DNA from: Rhizorhapis sp. SPR117
GTDB taxonomy: Bacteria > Pseudomonadota > Alphaproteobacteria > Sphingomonadales > Sphingomonadaceae
Length of the DNA stretch: 8,520 bases
Direction: 5' to 3'
Assembly: GCF_021742065.1 (NCBI RefSeq)
Contig: NZ_JAKKIE010000099.1
Coordinates: 1 to 8,520, forward strand
Shown here: piece after piece, positions 1 through 7,726 of the stretch
Numbering within the stretch: the stretch's first letter is position 1
How the letters are laid out: every line of letters begins with the position of its first letter
Notes under the pieces: generated by a model
Told to the model about the DNA's origin: nothing
Seen by the model: the letters and a program-made list of their open reading frames with translations, nothing else
Database searches by the model: none
Position numbers and translations under genes: made by a program

Positions 1-74
1 CCGACGAGATCCTCGCCGCCGTCAAACGCTTCTGCCAGAAAACAATGAAGCGAACTTCGGATTCAGGTGACTAG
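1..74 (+). mobile_element. Right (3') end of an IS630-family insertion sequence
   Basis: These 74 bases recur, perfectly identical and inverted, at 8446-8519, so they belong to a repeated element and not to the neighbouring chromosome. They contain the tail of a transposase frame and finish in CTAG at 71-74. IS630-family elements insert at TA, often within CTAG, and duplicate the TA, so the element edge is probably at 71/72, with TA at 72-73 as the target duplication. Unique sequence starts at 75. The rest of the element lies outside the window, so its length, its other terminal repeat and its exact member name cannot be given. The family call comes from the encoded C-terminus and the CTAG edge. 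Confidence 0.8.
1..74 (+). CDS. IS630-family transposase, C-terminal 23 codons only (partial)
   Basis: The frame is open from the left edge (codons from base 3) to a TAG stop at 72-74. The visible peptide includes EILAAVKRFCQKT and ends RTSDSGD. From memory this matches the end of IS630-type DDE transposases, whose last helix usually reads like 'ADxILAxVxRFCxxT' after the catalytic domain. The catalytic DDE residues lie upstream and out of view, so activity cannot be judged. The TAG stop overlaps the presumed TA target duplication, so the stop codon may be supplied by the insertion site. Reads left to right, toward the ppiD-trp cluster. The partial state is due to the window edge. Confidence 0.75.
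   Translation, partial: DEILAAVKRFCQKTMKRTSDSGD
1..74. repeat. Inverted repeat, left copy (partner 8446-8519)
   Basis: Base k on the left pairs with base 8520-k on the right for all 74 positions; the match stops at 75 (g) versus 8445 (a), where the complement would need c. Because it covers transposase coding sequence and not only a terminal repeat, it marks two IS copies facing inward with the same end. Confidence 0.95.
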
Positions 75-99
75 GCCATAGAGTCCGTGCTTGAAGCCA

Positions 100-124
100 T
101 GCCCGCTCCATCCTAAAGCGGGCA
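100..124 (+). other. 8-bp perfect hairpin in the leader of the ppiD-trp cluster
   Basis: The arms are tgcccgct at 100-107 and agcgggca at 117-124, with a 9-base loop. It lies between the IS edge and the ppiD start, 35 bases before the start codon. No T-run follows directly; the nearest T-rich stretch is 141-149, so it is not a classic terminator. It could be a protein-binding palindrome, a 5' UTR structure or the remains of an upstream gene's terminator. I see no convincing -35/-10 pair in 75-159: ttgaag at 91-96 with taaagc at 114-119 has a 17-base spacer but a poor -10. Confidence 0.4.
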
Positions 125-159
125 GCCGTTACGCCCTGCAGTTTATTTGTGGATATATC

Positions 160-2109
160 ATGATCAGTCTTATTCGCCGTCTTTTCAATTCGAAGATTGG
201 TCTGGCTATCACCTTCCTGTTCATAGGGTTGGTGGCCATAGCCTTTGCGGCAGGCGATATAACCGGATCACACGGCTTTGGCGGAATCGGTGGCAATGGT
301 GGAACCGTTGCCGAGGTTGGCGGCGATTCATTGACCTCTGCCGATCTGCAAAGCCGCACACAGATGGTCTTCGATCGGCAGAAACAGCAAGCGCCTGATC
401 TGGAAATGACCAGTTTTCTGGCCTCTGGCGGGATGGAAAATATCCTGGATCAGTTGATCAATGGCATGGCGCTGACTGAATTTGCCAATGATGAGGGCAT
501 GCAGACCAGCAAACGACTGATCGATGGAGAAATCGCAAGTATCCCTGCGTTCAAGGATGCCTCCGGTAAATTCAGTGAACAACTATACCGGGATCTGTTG
601 CGGCGTCAGGGAATTACCGACGCGGCGTTGCGTCAGGACATTAGCCGCGATCTTTATTCGCGGCAGCTTTTGACCCCCATCGGATTGGGCAGCAAAATAT
701 CGCAGGACATGGCGATGCCGTATGCTTCCTTGCTGCTGGAAGCGCGCGAGGGGCGCATCGCCATCGTTCCTTCCAAGCTATTGATGAGCAACGATCAGCC
801 CAATCCTCAGGAATTGGCCGAATTTTACCGGCGTAATGCGGATCGCTTCACGGTGCCCGAACAGCGCCAGTTCCGCTATGTCCTGATCGACAAGGCCCGG
901 TTCGAAAAGAATGCGCAGCCGAGCGATGCTGAGGTCAAGGGCTATTATGAACAGAACAAGGCGAATTACGCCGCGCGTGAAAACCGCACGCTGGAACAGA
1001 TTATCCTGCCGACACAAGCTGCCGCGGAAACCATTGCCAAGAAGGTAAAGGGCGGCGAGAGCCTTGCCAATGCCGCGAAAAGTGCAGGACTGGCAGTTGC
1101 AACGCTGAGCGACCTGAGCGAACAGCAATATGCGGAAAAAACGTCGGGTGCCGTTGCCAAGGCAGCCTTCGCGACGGCCAATCATGAAATCGCCCCATTG
1201 GCCAAATCGCCGCTTGGCTGGCATGTCGTGCGTGTTGCAGGCATCACGACTATTCCAGCAAAACCACTTGAAACCGTTCGCGCGGAAATCCTGACGGCAT
1301 TGCAGGACCAGAAGGCGGCGGAAGCCATGTCGGATTTCCTTGCGCGCGCCGAAGATCAGATAGCCGCGGGCACTACATTCGATGAATTCGCAAAGGACGC
1401 CAGCCTTGCTATCAAGGCGACGCCGCCCATTCTGCAAGGCGGAAAAAGCATCGAAAAGACAGATTATCAGGCCCCTGAAGAGTTGCAGGCGCTTTTAAAG
1501 CCGGCATTTGACATGGAGCTGGACGACGAACCGCAGATGGTGACGGTCCAGCCCGAAGCGCTATATGCACTCGTTGATGTCACTGACGTCAAGGCAGCGA
1601 CCCCGCCGCCGCTGGACAAGGTGCATGATATGATCGTCCAGCAATTCCAGATGGACCGTGCGGCATCAAAGGCCAAGACCATTGCCGATCAAATCGTCGC
1701 GAAAATCAACAAGGGAACCGATTTTTCCAAAGCAATGAGTGAATCGGGCCTGAAGGTCCCACCTGTACAGGAGATTGGCGGCAAGCGTGCAGACATCGCC
1801 CGCGCCGGCCAGAAGGTGCCCCCGCCACTTGCCCTGCTTTTCAGCATGGCGGAAGGCAGTACCAAAACGCTGGAGGCTGGACAGGACCAAGGTTATTTCA
1901 TCGTAACTCTCGACAAGATTCAGCGCGGTGATGCAGGTAAGCAGCCCGCCATTATCAAAGCCGTCCAGCAAGAGATGTCACGCGTTGCCGGCAATGAATA
2001 TGCACAACAATTCGCCCTTGCTACCCGTCAGCAGGTGGGCGTCAAAAAGAATGAAGCCGCAATCGCAAAGGTAAAGCAACAGCTTCGCGGCGCGACCACC
2101 GGACAATGA
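160..2109 (+). CDS. ppiD: PpiD/SurA-type membrane-anchored peptidyl-prolyl isomerase or chaperone
   Basis: Predicted periplasmic folding factor for secreted and outer-membrane proteins, tethered to the inner membrane. With ATG at 160 the protein has 649 residues, close to E. coli PpiD (623). Residues 1-11 are basic and 12-32 form one hydrophobic membrane segment, giving an N-in, C-periplasmic topology. A SurA N-like chaperone region covers about 54-172 (IPAF, then FSEQLYRDLL). A parvulin-like region lies at about 278-362, ending in SPLGWHVVRV, but the usual glycine-rich GGDLG-type segment is not evident, so catalysis is doubtful. A TTG at 91 would add 23 residues before the membrane anchor; I prefer 160 because the protein then starts MISLIRRLF directly before the anchor, with a weak tgga 6 bases upstream. 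The stop overlaps trpE (ATGA). A PpiD-like gene next to trp genes is a known alphaproteobacterial arrangement. Confidence 0.85.
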   Translation: MISLIRRLFNSKIGLAITFLFIGLVAIAFAAGDITGSHGFGGIGGNGGTVAEVGGDSLTSADLQSRTQMVFDRQKQQAPDLEMTSFLASGGMENILDQLINGMALTEFANDEGMQTSKRLIDGEIASIPAFKDASGKFSEQLYRDLLRRQGITDAALRQDISRDLYSRQLLTPIGLGSKISQDMAMPYASLLLEAREGRIAIVPSKLLMSNDQPNPQELAEFYRRNADRFTVPEQRQFRYVLIDKARFEKNAQPSDAEVKGYYEQNKANYAARENRTLEQIILPTQAAAETIAKKVKGGESLANAAKSAGLAVATLSDLSEQQYAEKTSGAVAKAAFATANHEIAPLAKSPLGWHVVRVAGITTIPAKPLETVRAEILTALQDQKAAEAMSDFLARAEDQIAAGTTFDEFAKDASLAIKATPPILQGGKSIEKTDYQAPEELQALLKPAFDMELDDEPQMVTVQPEALYALVDVTDVKAATPPPLDKVHDMIVQQFQMDRAASKAKTIADQIVAKINKGTDFSKAMSESGLKVPPVQEIGGKRADIARAGQKVPPPLALLFSMAEGSTKTLEAGQDQGYFIVTLDKIQRGDAGKQPAIIKAVQQEMSRVAGNEYAQQFALATRQQVGVKKNEAAIAKVKQQLRGATTGQ

Positions 2110-3617
2110 TGCAGGCTGCGCTCGATACCGTCCGGGAAGCGCTGGGCCGGGGCGAATCCGCGCTCGTATGGAAAAGGCAGATTGCCGACACTGACACGCC
2201 GATTTCGGCGGCGCTCAAGCTGATCGAACCGGACCGGGGTGATTTTCTGCTGGAATCGGTGGAGGGCGGCGCGGTACGCGGGCGTTACAGTCTGCTGGGC
2301 CTGGCACCCGATCTGGTGTTTCGCGCGCAGGGACAGTCGGCGGAAATCAACCGGCAATGGGCAACTGATGGCACGGCCTTTGTCCCTCAGGATGCAGGAG
2401 CCCTGGAATCGCTACGCCAACTGGTCGCAGAATGCCGGTGCGAAGTTGACGAAGCCCTGCCCTCTGCCCTTGCATGTCTTGTCGGCTATTTTGGATATGA
2501 AACGGTCGGGTTGGTCGAAAAACTGCCCCGTCCCTCCGAAAATCCGTTGCAGTTACCCGATATGCTGTTCGTCCGTCCAACCGTGATCCTGATCTTTGAC
2601 CGGCTGGCTGACGCGCTGTTTCTGGTAGCCCCGGTGTGGGCGGGAAGCTTTGGCGATATGGACCAGGCGATTACGGCAGCGCTGGAACGGATCGATGCGA
2701 CGGCGGCCCGGCTTGCCGCGCCTCTTCCTGTGGCTTTAGCGGCTGGGGCGGTAGCTGGTGAACTGTCGGTGTCGCCCGTTTTGGCTCCCGGTCATTATGG
2801 TGAAATGGTACTGAAAGCGAAGGAGTATATCGCCGCCGGGGACATATTTCAGGTGGTGCTGGCGCAGCGCTTCACGGCGCCCTTCCCGCTGCCGCCTATT
2901 GCGCTTTACCGGGCGCTGCGAAGGATCAATCCTTCACCATTCCTCTATTACCTCGACCTTCCCGGCTTTGCCCTCATCGGGTCCAGCCCGGAAATACTGG
3001 TCCGCGTCCGGGATGGTGAAGTCACCATCCGCCCTATTGCCGGTACGCGCCCGCGTGGCAAGAACGCAACAGAGGATGCCGCAAACAAGGCCAGCCTGCT
3101 GGACGACCCCAAGGAACGGGCCGAACATCTGATGCTTCTCGACCTTGGCCGCAACGATGTAGGACGTGTGGCGCTGGCAGGCAGCGTAAGCGTGACCGAC
3201 AGTTACAATGTCGAATTCTACAGCCATGTCATGCACATCGTATCCAATGTCGTGGGGCAGATCGATCCCAAACGGGATGCGCTCGATGCTCTGTTTGCAG
3301 GTTTTCCTGCCGGAACGGTGAGCGGCGCGCCAAAGGTGCGCGCTTGTGAGATTATTGCCGAGCTGGAATCCGAAACCCGCGGCGCCTACGCAGGCGGCGT
3401 CGGGTATTTCTCCCCCGACGGTAATATGGATAGTTGCATCGTCCTGCGCACGGCAGTGCTGAAGGACGGCATCATGCATGTGCAGGCGGGCGCGGGCATC
3501 GTAGCTGATAGCGTCCCTGAATATGAACAGCGGGAATGTGAAGCAAAGGCTGGCGCGCTGATCGCGGCAGCACGGGAAGCGATGGCGCTGGCGAAGGAAC
3601 CGGGATTTGGCCAGTGA
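2106..3617 (+). CDS. trpE: Anthranilate synthase component I
   Basis: Makes anthranilate from chorismate, using ammonia delivered by TrpG: the committed step of tryptophan synthesis, in the cytosol. At 503 residues it is a normal stand-alone TrpE. The N-terminal regulatory half has LLES at 48-51 and GRYSLLG at 59-65, the region where tryptophan binds for feedback inhibition. The chorismate-binding half has PIAGTRPRG (310-318), DDPKERAEHLMLLDLGRND (333-351), FYSHVMHIVSNV (371-382), FPAGTVSGAPK (400-410), GAYAGGVGYF (427-436) and QAGAGIVADSVPEYE (460-474). These favour TrpE over PabB. The ATG at 2106 overlaps the ppiD stop; a second ATG at 2109 would shorten the protein by one residue. There is no strong Shine-Dalgarno, so translation is probably coupled to ppiD. 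No leader peptide or attenuator is possible at this overlapping junction. Confidence 0.96.
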   Translation: MMQAALDTVREALGRGESALVWKRQIADTDTPISAALKLIEPDRGDFLLESVEGGAVRGRYSLLGLAPDLVFRAQGQSAEINRQWATDGTAFVPQDAGALESLRQLVAECRCEVDEALPSALACLVGYFGYETVGLVEKLPRPSENPLQLPDMLFVRPTVILIFDRLADALFLVAPVWAGSFGDMDQAITAALERIDATAARLAAPLPVALAAGAVAGELSVSPVLAPGHYGEMVLKAKEYIAAGDIFQVVLAQRFTAPFPLPPIALYRALRRINPSPFLYYLDLPGFALIGSSPEILVRVRDGEVTIRPIAGTRPRGKNATEDAANKASLLDDPKERAEHLMLLDLGRNDVGRVALAGSVSVTDSYNVEFYSHVMHIVSNVVGQIDPKRDALDALFAGFPAGTVSGAPKVRACEIIAELESETRGAYAGGVGYFSPDGNMDSCIVLRTAVLKDGIMHVQAGAGIVADSVPEYEQRECEAKAGALIAAAREAMALAKEPGFGQ

Positions 3618-3649
3618 TCTCGTACTGGTTCACATGGGCGCATGGCGCT

Positions 3650-3653
3650 AAGG
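3650..3653 (+). promoter_or_regulatory. Ribosome binding site of trpG
   Basis: AAGG lies 7 bases before the trpG ATG. It stands out because trpG is the only gene in the cluster not overlapping its upstream neighbour, so it needs its own initiation signal. Confidence 0.6.
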
Positions 3654-3660
3654 CAGTTTC

Positions 3661-4251
3661 ATGATTCTCGTTATCGACAATTATGACAGTTTTACCTGGA
3701 ACCTTGTCCACTATCTGATGGAGTTGGGTGCGCAGGTAGAGGTTGTCCGCAATGACGCCATGTCGGCAGGGCAAGCCTTGTCGTCTGGCGCGGAGGCCTT
3801 TCTCATATCGCCGGGTCCCTGCACACCCAATGAGGCAGGGATAAGTCTGGATCTGGTCGCGGCGTGCGCCGATGCGCAAAAGCCATTGCTTGGCGTATGC
3901 CTGGGGCATCAGGCGATTGGGCAGCATTTCGGCGGTACGGTGGTGCGTGGTGGGTTGATGCACGGAAAAACATCGCCAGTCAGCCATGACGGCACGGGGT
4001 TATTTGCCGATCTTCCCTCTCCCTTTAACGCGACCCGCTATCATAGTCTGGTGGTGCAGGATATTCCCGACGACCTGATCGTCAATGCGACCAGCGACGA
4101 TACGATGGTCATGGGTTTCCGCCATATAAGCCTACCCATCCACGGTGTGCAATTTCATCCTGAAAGCATCGCCACAGAGCATGGTCACGCCATGCTTGCC
4201 AATTTCATGCGGATCGCGGGGATGGACGTGAAGGATCGCACGACGGCATGA
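3661..4251 (+). CDS. trpG: Anthranilate synthase component II, glutamine amidotransferase
   Basis: Hydrolyses glutamine and channels ammonia to TrpE. The 196-residue class I amidotransferase is complete: PGPCTP at 51-56, nucleophile elbow GVCLGHQ at 78-84 with C80, HGKTS at 101-105, and the rest of the triad in FHPES with H166 and E168. It starts 43 bases after trpE with an AAGG site 7 bases upstream, and its stop overlaps the trpD start (ATGA). TrpG and PabA are hard to separate by sequence; the position between trpE and trpD makes TrpG the primary role, though one protein can serve both anthranilate and p-aminobenzoate synthesis in some bacteria. I saw no second amidotransferase in the window. 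Confidence 0.95.
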   Translation: MILVIDNYDSFTWNLVHYLMELGAQVEVVRNDAMSAGQALSSGAEAFLISPGPCTPNEAGISLDLVAACADAQKPLLGVCLGHQAIGQHFGGTVVRGGLMHGKTSPVSHDGTGLFADLPSPFNATRYHSLVVQDIPDDLIVNATSDDTMVMGFRHISLPIHGVQFHPESIATEHGHAMLANFMRIAGMDVKDRTTA

Positions 4252-5237
4252 CGTCACTTTCCGATCCATCACAACCGCTGGGGCGGGAAGAAGCCGAGCG
4301 CGCCTTCGCCGGGATATTGGACGGCACGGTGCCAGATGAAGACATCGTACAATTTCTTGTGGGTCTGAGCGATCGCGGCGAAACCGCCATCGAAATTGCC
4401 GCAGCAGCACAGGCCATGCGTGAGCGGATGATCTCGATCCATGCACCTGAAAACGCCATTGATGTCTGCGGTACGGGCGGTGACGGACACCATACGCTGA
4501 ATGTTTCGACCGCTGTCGCCATCGTTGTTGCGGCTTGCGGAATCCCTGTCGCGAAACATGGCAATCGCGCGGCGTCATCAAAGGCAGGGGCGGCCGATAC
4601 CCTGGAAGCGCTGGGCCTTGATCTCACTCGCGCGGGCGAACTGGCCGAAAAGTCACTGGCTGACATCGGCATTTGCTTCCTCTTCGCCGCACATCATCAC
4701 CCGGCGATGAAACGCATCATGCCCATCCGCAAGGCGATCGGAGAACGCACTATTTTCAACCTGATGGGACCGCTCGCCAATCCTGCGGGCGTCAAACGGC
4801 AACTCATTGGGATAGCTCGCCCCGATTATGTCCCTATTTATGCCGAAGCGCTGCGCTTGCTTGGTACGGAACGCGCCATGGTGGTAGCTGGGGACGAAGG
4901 GTTGGACGAACTTTCGCTTGGCGGGGGGAATCATGTTGTTGAGGTGGCCAATGGCGTTACCATGTCCTATACTGTTTCCGCTGATCAGGCGGGGCTGCCA
5001 TCCCACCCGGTTGAGGCCATCCGGGGGGGCGATGCCGCCTATAACGCGGCGGAATTGACGAAACTGCTTCAGGGCGAACCCGGCCCCTATCGTGATGCCG
5101 TCCTGTTCAATAGCGCCGCCGCATTGATGGTAGCGGGTGAGGTGGACACATTGATGTCCGGTGTCGGGGAAGCCGCCGAAGCCATTGACAAGGGACTCGC
5201 CAACGCGCTGTTGAATTGCTGGATTGCGTATAAATGA
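4248..5237 (+). CDS. trpD: Anthranilate phosphoribosyltransferase
   Basis: Transfers phosphoribose from PRPP to anthranilate, giving phosphoribosyl-anthranilate, the second step of the pathway. The 329 residues are a stand-alone TrpD, not a TrpGD fusion, slightly short at the N-terminus compared with the common 335-345. Visible motifs: PRPP-binding GTGGD at 75-79 followed by NVST (85-88), [12 protein letters not shown] at 103-114, anthranilate-site residues around R161 in the IRKAIGERT segment, [11 protein letters not shown] at 170-180, and the metal-binding DE at 220-221. The start overlaps the trpG stop (ATGA); AAGGA at 4231-4235 is 12 bases upstream, rather far, so coupling probably matters. 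The stop overlaps trpC. No missing key residue was seen. Confidence 0.96.
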   Translation: MTSLSDPSQPLGREEAERAFAGILDGTVPDEDIVQFLVGLSDRGETAIEIAAAAQAMRERMISIHAPENAIDVCGTGGDGHHTLNVSTAVAIVVAACGIPVAKHGNRAASSKAGAADTLEALGLDLTRAGELAEKSLADIGICFLFAAHHHPAMKRIMPIRKAIGERTIFNLMGPLANPAGVKRQLIGIARPDYVPIYAEALRLLGTERAMVVAGDEGLDELSLGGGNHVVEVANGVTMSYTVSADQAGLPSHPVEAIRGGDAAYNAAELTKLLQGEPGPYRDAVLFNSAAALMVAGEVDTLMSGVGEAAEAIDKGLANALLNCWIAYK

Positions 5238-6025
5238 CCAACAAACTGACCGAAATCTGTACTACCAAACGTCAGGAAGTAGCCGACCGCAAGGCAGCGA
5301 TCACATTTGCCACGCTCAATGCGCTCAAGGCCGAACAAAGTGCTCCACGTGGTTTTCGCAATGCGCTTGATAGCGCTGCAAGAACTGGACACGCTCTTAT
5401 TGCCGAAATCAAGAAGGCCAGCCCGTCCAAGGGCTTGATCCGGGCCAACTTCGATCCGCCTGCGCATGCTCAGGCATATCAGGCTGGCGGGGCGGCATGC
5501 CTTTCCGTCCTCACCGACGCGCCGTATTTTCGGGGGCATGAAGATTATTTGATGGCTGCGCGATCGGCCTGTTCGTTACCGGTCCTGCGCAAGGATTTCA
5601 TGATCGATCCGTGGCAGATACATGAAGCGCGGGCGATCGGTGCCGATGCTGTTTTGATTATCGTGGCTGCACTGGATGACGGGCAGATGGCCGAGATAGA
5701 AGCCGCTGCGATCGAATGCGGAATGGACGCGCTGGTTGAGGTGCATGACGCCGATGAACTCGAACGCGCGCTTAAACTCCAGTCGCGCCTGATCGGGGTA
5801 AATAATCGTGATTTAAGAGACTTCACAGTCGATTTTGCCAGAACATATGAACTTGTCAGTCACGCACCGAAAGATTGCACCTTCGTTGCCGAAAGCGGCT
5901 TGAGCGGCAAAGCGGACCTGGATGCCATGGCGGAACACGGTGTGCATTGCTTCCTCGTTGGTGAAGCGTTGATGCGGCAGGCGGACGTGGAGGCGGCAAC
6001 GCGCGCGTTGTTGACCGGGCGATGA
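5234..6025 (+). CDS. trpC: Indole-3-glycerol phosphate synthase
   Basis: Closes the indole ring of carboxyphenylaminodeoxyribulose phosphate with loss of CO2 and water. The 263-residue protein is a single-domain beta/alpha barrel, not a TrpCF fusion, so the TrpF isomerase must be encoded elsewhere. The catalytic set known from the family is present: E58 and K60 in [14 protein letters not shown]120 in LRKDF, E169 in ALVEVHD, N190 in GVNNRDL, and E220-S221 in VAESGL. Phosphate-binding glycines follow at VGEALM (242-247). Both ends overlap neighbours: ATGA with trpD at the start and ATGA with moaC at the end. I see no Shine-Dalgarno of note, so translational coupling is likely. Confidence 0.96.
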   Translation: MTNKLTEICTTKRQEVADRKAAITFATLNALKAEQSAPRGFRNALDSAARTGHALIAEIKKASPSKGLIRANFDPPAHAQAYQAGGAACLSVLTDAPYFRGHEDYLMAARSACSLPVLRKDFMIDPWQIHEARAIGADAVLIIVAALDDGQMAEIEAAAIECGMDALVEVHDADELERALKLQSRLIGVNNRDLRDFTVDFARTYELVSHAPKDCTFVAESGLSGKADLDAMAEHGVHCFLVGEALMRQADVEAATRALLTGR

Positions 6026-6495
6026 GCAAACTGACGCATCTGGACGATGACGGCAGTGCGCACATGGTCGATGTGTCAGGCAAGCAGGTGACTGCGCGGC
6101 AGGCTATCGCCAGTGGACGGATCTCGATGTCAGGCGAGGCACGCCGTGCCATTGCACAAGGCCTTGTCAAAAAAGGCGATGTGCTGGCCGTCGCGCGTGT
6201 CGCCGGGATCATGGCGGCGAAGAAGACGTCCGATCTCATCCCCCTGTGCCACCCCCTGCCCCTGTCCTCCGTCAGCATTGATCTTCGTCTCGACGATGCG
6301 GGCGTCATTGCGATTGCAACGGCGAAAACCAGCGGACAGACAGGGGTGGAAATGGAGGCGATGACGGCGGTCAGCATTGCCCTTCTTACCATATATGACA
6401 TGGCCAAAGCTATTGATAAGTCCATGATTATCAGTGATATTTCTCTCCTGGAAAAGGAAGGCGGCAAGTCAGGCAAGTGGACGCGCGGGTCGTGA
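6022..6495 (+). CDS. moaC: Cyclic pyranopterin monophosphate synthase accessory protein MoaC
   Basis: Converts the 3',8-cyclo-GTP made by MoaA into cyclic pyranopterin monophosphate, an early step of molybdenum cofactor synthesis. Its 157 residues match the family's usual length of about 160. The hallmark stretches are all present: [12 protein letters not shown] (15-26), [19 protein letters not shown] (61-79), [11 protein letters not shown] (108-118), [10 protein letters not shown] (124-133) and GGKSG (147-151). Residues equivalent to the E. coli active site are K51, H77, E110, E112, D126 and K129. The start overlaps the trpC stop (ATGA) and the stop overlaps the moeA start. moaC after trpC is a conserved alphaproteobacterial order, although it has no biochemical link to tryptophan. 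Confidence 0.96.
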   Translation: MSKLTHLDDDGSAHMVDVSGKQVTARQAIASGRISMSGEARRAIAQGLVKKGDVLAVARVAGIMAAKKTSDLIPLCHPLPLSSVSIDLRLDDAGVIAIATAKTSGQTGVEMEAMTAVSIALLTIYDMAKAIDKSMIISDISLLEKEGGKSGKWTRGS

Positions 6496-7676
6496 GCCTG
6501 ATCGACGTTGAACAGGCCCAGCAGCGGCTTTTCTCTCTCTCCAGCGCCGTCGAAGCGGATGACCTCCCCTTTGCGCAAGCCCATGGCCGATGGCTCAGCT
6601 GCGACCTCATGGCTCTCCGCGATCAGCCATGGAGCGACCTTTCCGCGATGGATGGCTATGCAATCCGTTATGCCGGCCTGCCTGGCCCCTGGACGGTTAT
6701 CGGCGAAAGCGCGGCAGGCGGCGATTGTGCGCTCGAAATGGGCACCCATGAAGCTGTTCGCATTTTCACAGGTGCAGCCATGCCAAAAGGTGCCGATTGC
6801 GTTTTGGTCCAGGAAGAGGCGGAAATTCGTGCAGGCCAGCTTGTTTTGACGGGTGAAGGCCCCGACAGGCCAGGCAAGCATGTGCGTGCGCGGGGATCGG
6901 ATTTCGCAAACGGCACATTGTTGCTCGGCAAGGGCAGCAAAGTAGGTGCACGACATCTGGCGTTGGCGGCCATTGGCGGCCACAGCATATTGCCGATGCA
7001 TCGCACGATAAAGGTGGCGCTGTTTTCTACCGGAAATGAACTGGTGGAACCGGGAATGCAGGGGCGCCCCGCCGATTTACCCGCGTCCAATGGCGTCATG
7101 TTGCGCGCGATGCTGACAGGGATGCCGGTCACGATTGATGATCTTGGCATTATTCCCGACGATCTGGCGGCGCAGACGAATGCTTTCCGCCGTGCTCTGA
7201 CGGCTGATATCATCGTGACCACCGGCGGCGCATCCGTGGGTGATCATGATCTGGTCAAGCCAGCTTTTGAGGCGGTGGGCGGGTCGGTGGATTTCTGGCG
7301 CATTGCGCTGCGTCCAGGAAAGCCGCTGATTGCCGGGCGCAAGGATCGAACTTTGTTCCTGGGCCTGCCCGGTAATCCGGTTTCCGCCTTTGTCACGGCA
7401 ACGCTGTTCCTGCTCCCACTGGTGCGGCACATGAGTGGAGCCAATGATCCATTGCCGCCATTGACGTCAAAAATTCTGACGCAAGACATGCCAGCCACAT
7501 CCGCCCGTGCAAATTATATCCGCGCCATCGTTGAAAACGGCAATGTGCGCCCCTGCGCCAGCCAGGACAGCGCGGCGCTGCTTTCTCTCGCAAACGCCAA
7601 TGCACTGATCATTCGCCCTCCCCATAGCGGCCCGGCGAAAAAGGGGGATCAGGTAGAGGTCATCCTCCTCTCCTGA
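6492..7676 (+). CDS. moeA: Molybdopterin molybdenumtransferase MoeA
   Basis: Inserts molybdate into adenylylated molybdopterin, a late step of cofactor synthesis. With the start chosen here it has 394 residues, close to E. coli MoeA (411). Motifs: SAMDGYAI (51-58), the [18 protein letters not shown] stretch (91-108), STGNELV (179-185), MPT-binding [11 protein letters not shown] (243-253), LRPGKP (273-278) and [10 protein letters not shown] (291-300). The start is ambiguous. GTG at 6477 gives five more residues (MDARV), but the in-frame GTG at 6492 forms a GTGA overlap with the moaC stop, matching the ATGA overlaps of the other junctions, and gives [10 protein letters not shown], a typical MoeA N-terminus; I prefer 6492. 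The gene ends the plus-strand cluster. lexA, expected next in many alphaproteobacteria, is absent. Confidence 0.94.
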   Translation: MSLIDVEQAQQRLFSLSSAVEADDLPFAQAHGRWLSCDLMALRDQPWSDLSAMDGYAIRYAGLPGPWTVIGESAAGGDCALEMGTHEAVRIFTGAAMPKGADCVLVQEEAEIRAGQLVLTGEGPDRPGKHVRARGSDFANGTLLLGKGSKVGARHLALAAIGGHSILPMHRTIKVALFSTGNELVEPGMQGRPADLPASNGVMLRAMLTGMPVTIDDLGIIPDDLAAQTNAFRRALTADIIVTTGGASVGDHDLVKPAFEAVGGSVDFWRIALRPGKPLIAGRKDRTLFLGLPGNPVSAFVTATLFLLPLVRHMSGANDPLPPLTSKILTQDMPATSARANYIRAIVENGNVRPCASQDSAALLSLANANALIIRPPHSGPAKKGDQVEVILLS

Positions 7677-7695
7677 CGGTTACGTATGCGAAGGG

Positions 7696-7722
7696 GATAA
7701 TCGCCACTTACTTGGCGTTATT
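7696..7722. terminator. Hairpin between convergent moeA and HNH gene; possible bidirectional terminator
   Basis: The core stem is cgcca (7702-7706) with tggcg (7713-7717), with a 6-base loop. If t7701 bulges out, four further pairs (7697-7700 with 7718-7721) and a final g-t pair extend the stem. It lies between the moeA stop at 7676 and the HNH stop at 7727-7729, where both transcripts would need to end. There is no clean T-run on either strand, only short T/A-rich flanks, so intrinsic termination is uncertain. Confidence 0.4.
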
Positions 7723-7726
7723 ATAC

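Noticed and set aside
91..159. TTG start at 91 extending the PpiD-like protein by 23 residues
   Set aside because: The extension overlaps the hairpin, has no membrane-anchor role and no good ribosome site; ATG at 160 puts the basic residues and membrane segment at the N-terminus as expected.
778..1437. Antisense open frame (219 codons) opposite the ppiD-like gene
   Set aside because: It has no motif or ribosome site and is fully inside a supported gene; explained by codon bias.
3618..3660. Possible trp attenuator or operator in the trpE-trpG gap
   Set aside because: Only a 4-bp stem (gcgc-atg-gcgc) and no tryptophan-rich leader peptide or T-run; too little to support regulation.
5856..7001. 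Long antisense open frame (381 codons) opposite trpC, moaC and moeA
   Set aside because: It is antisense to three well-conserved genes, shows no recognisable motif and has the biased composition of a shadow frame in high-G+C coding DNA.
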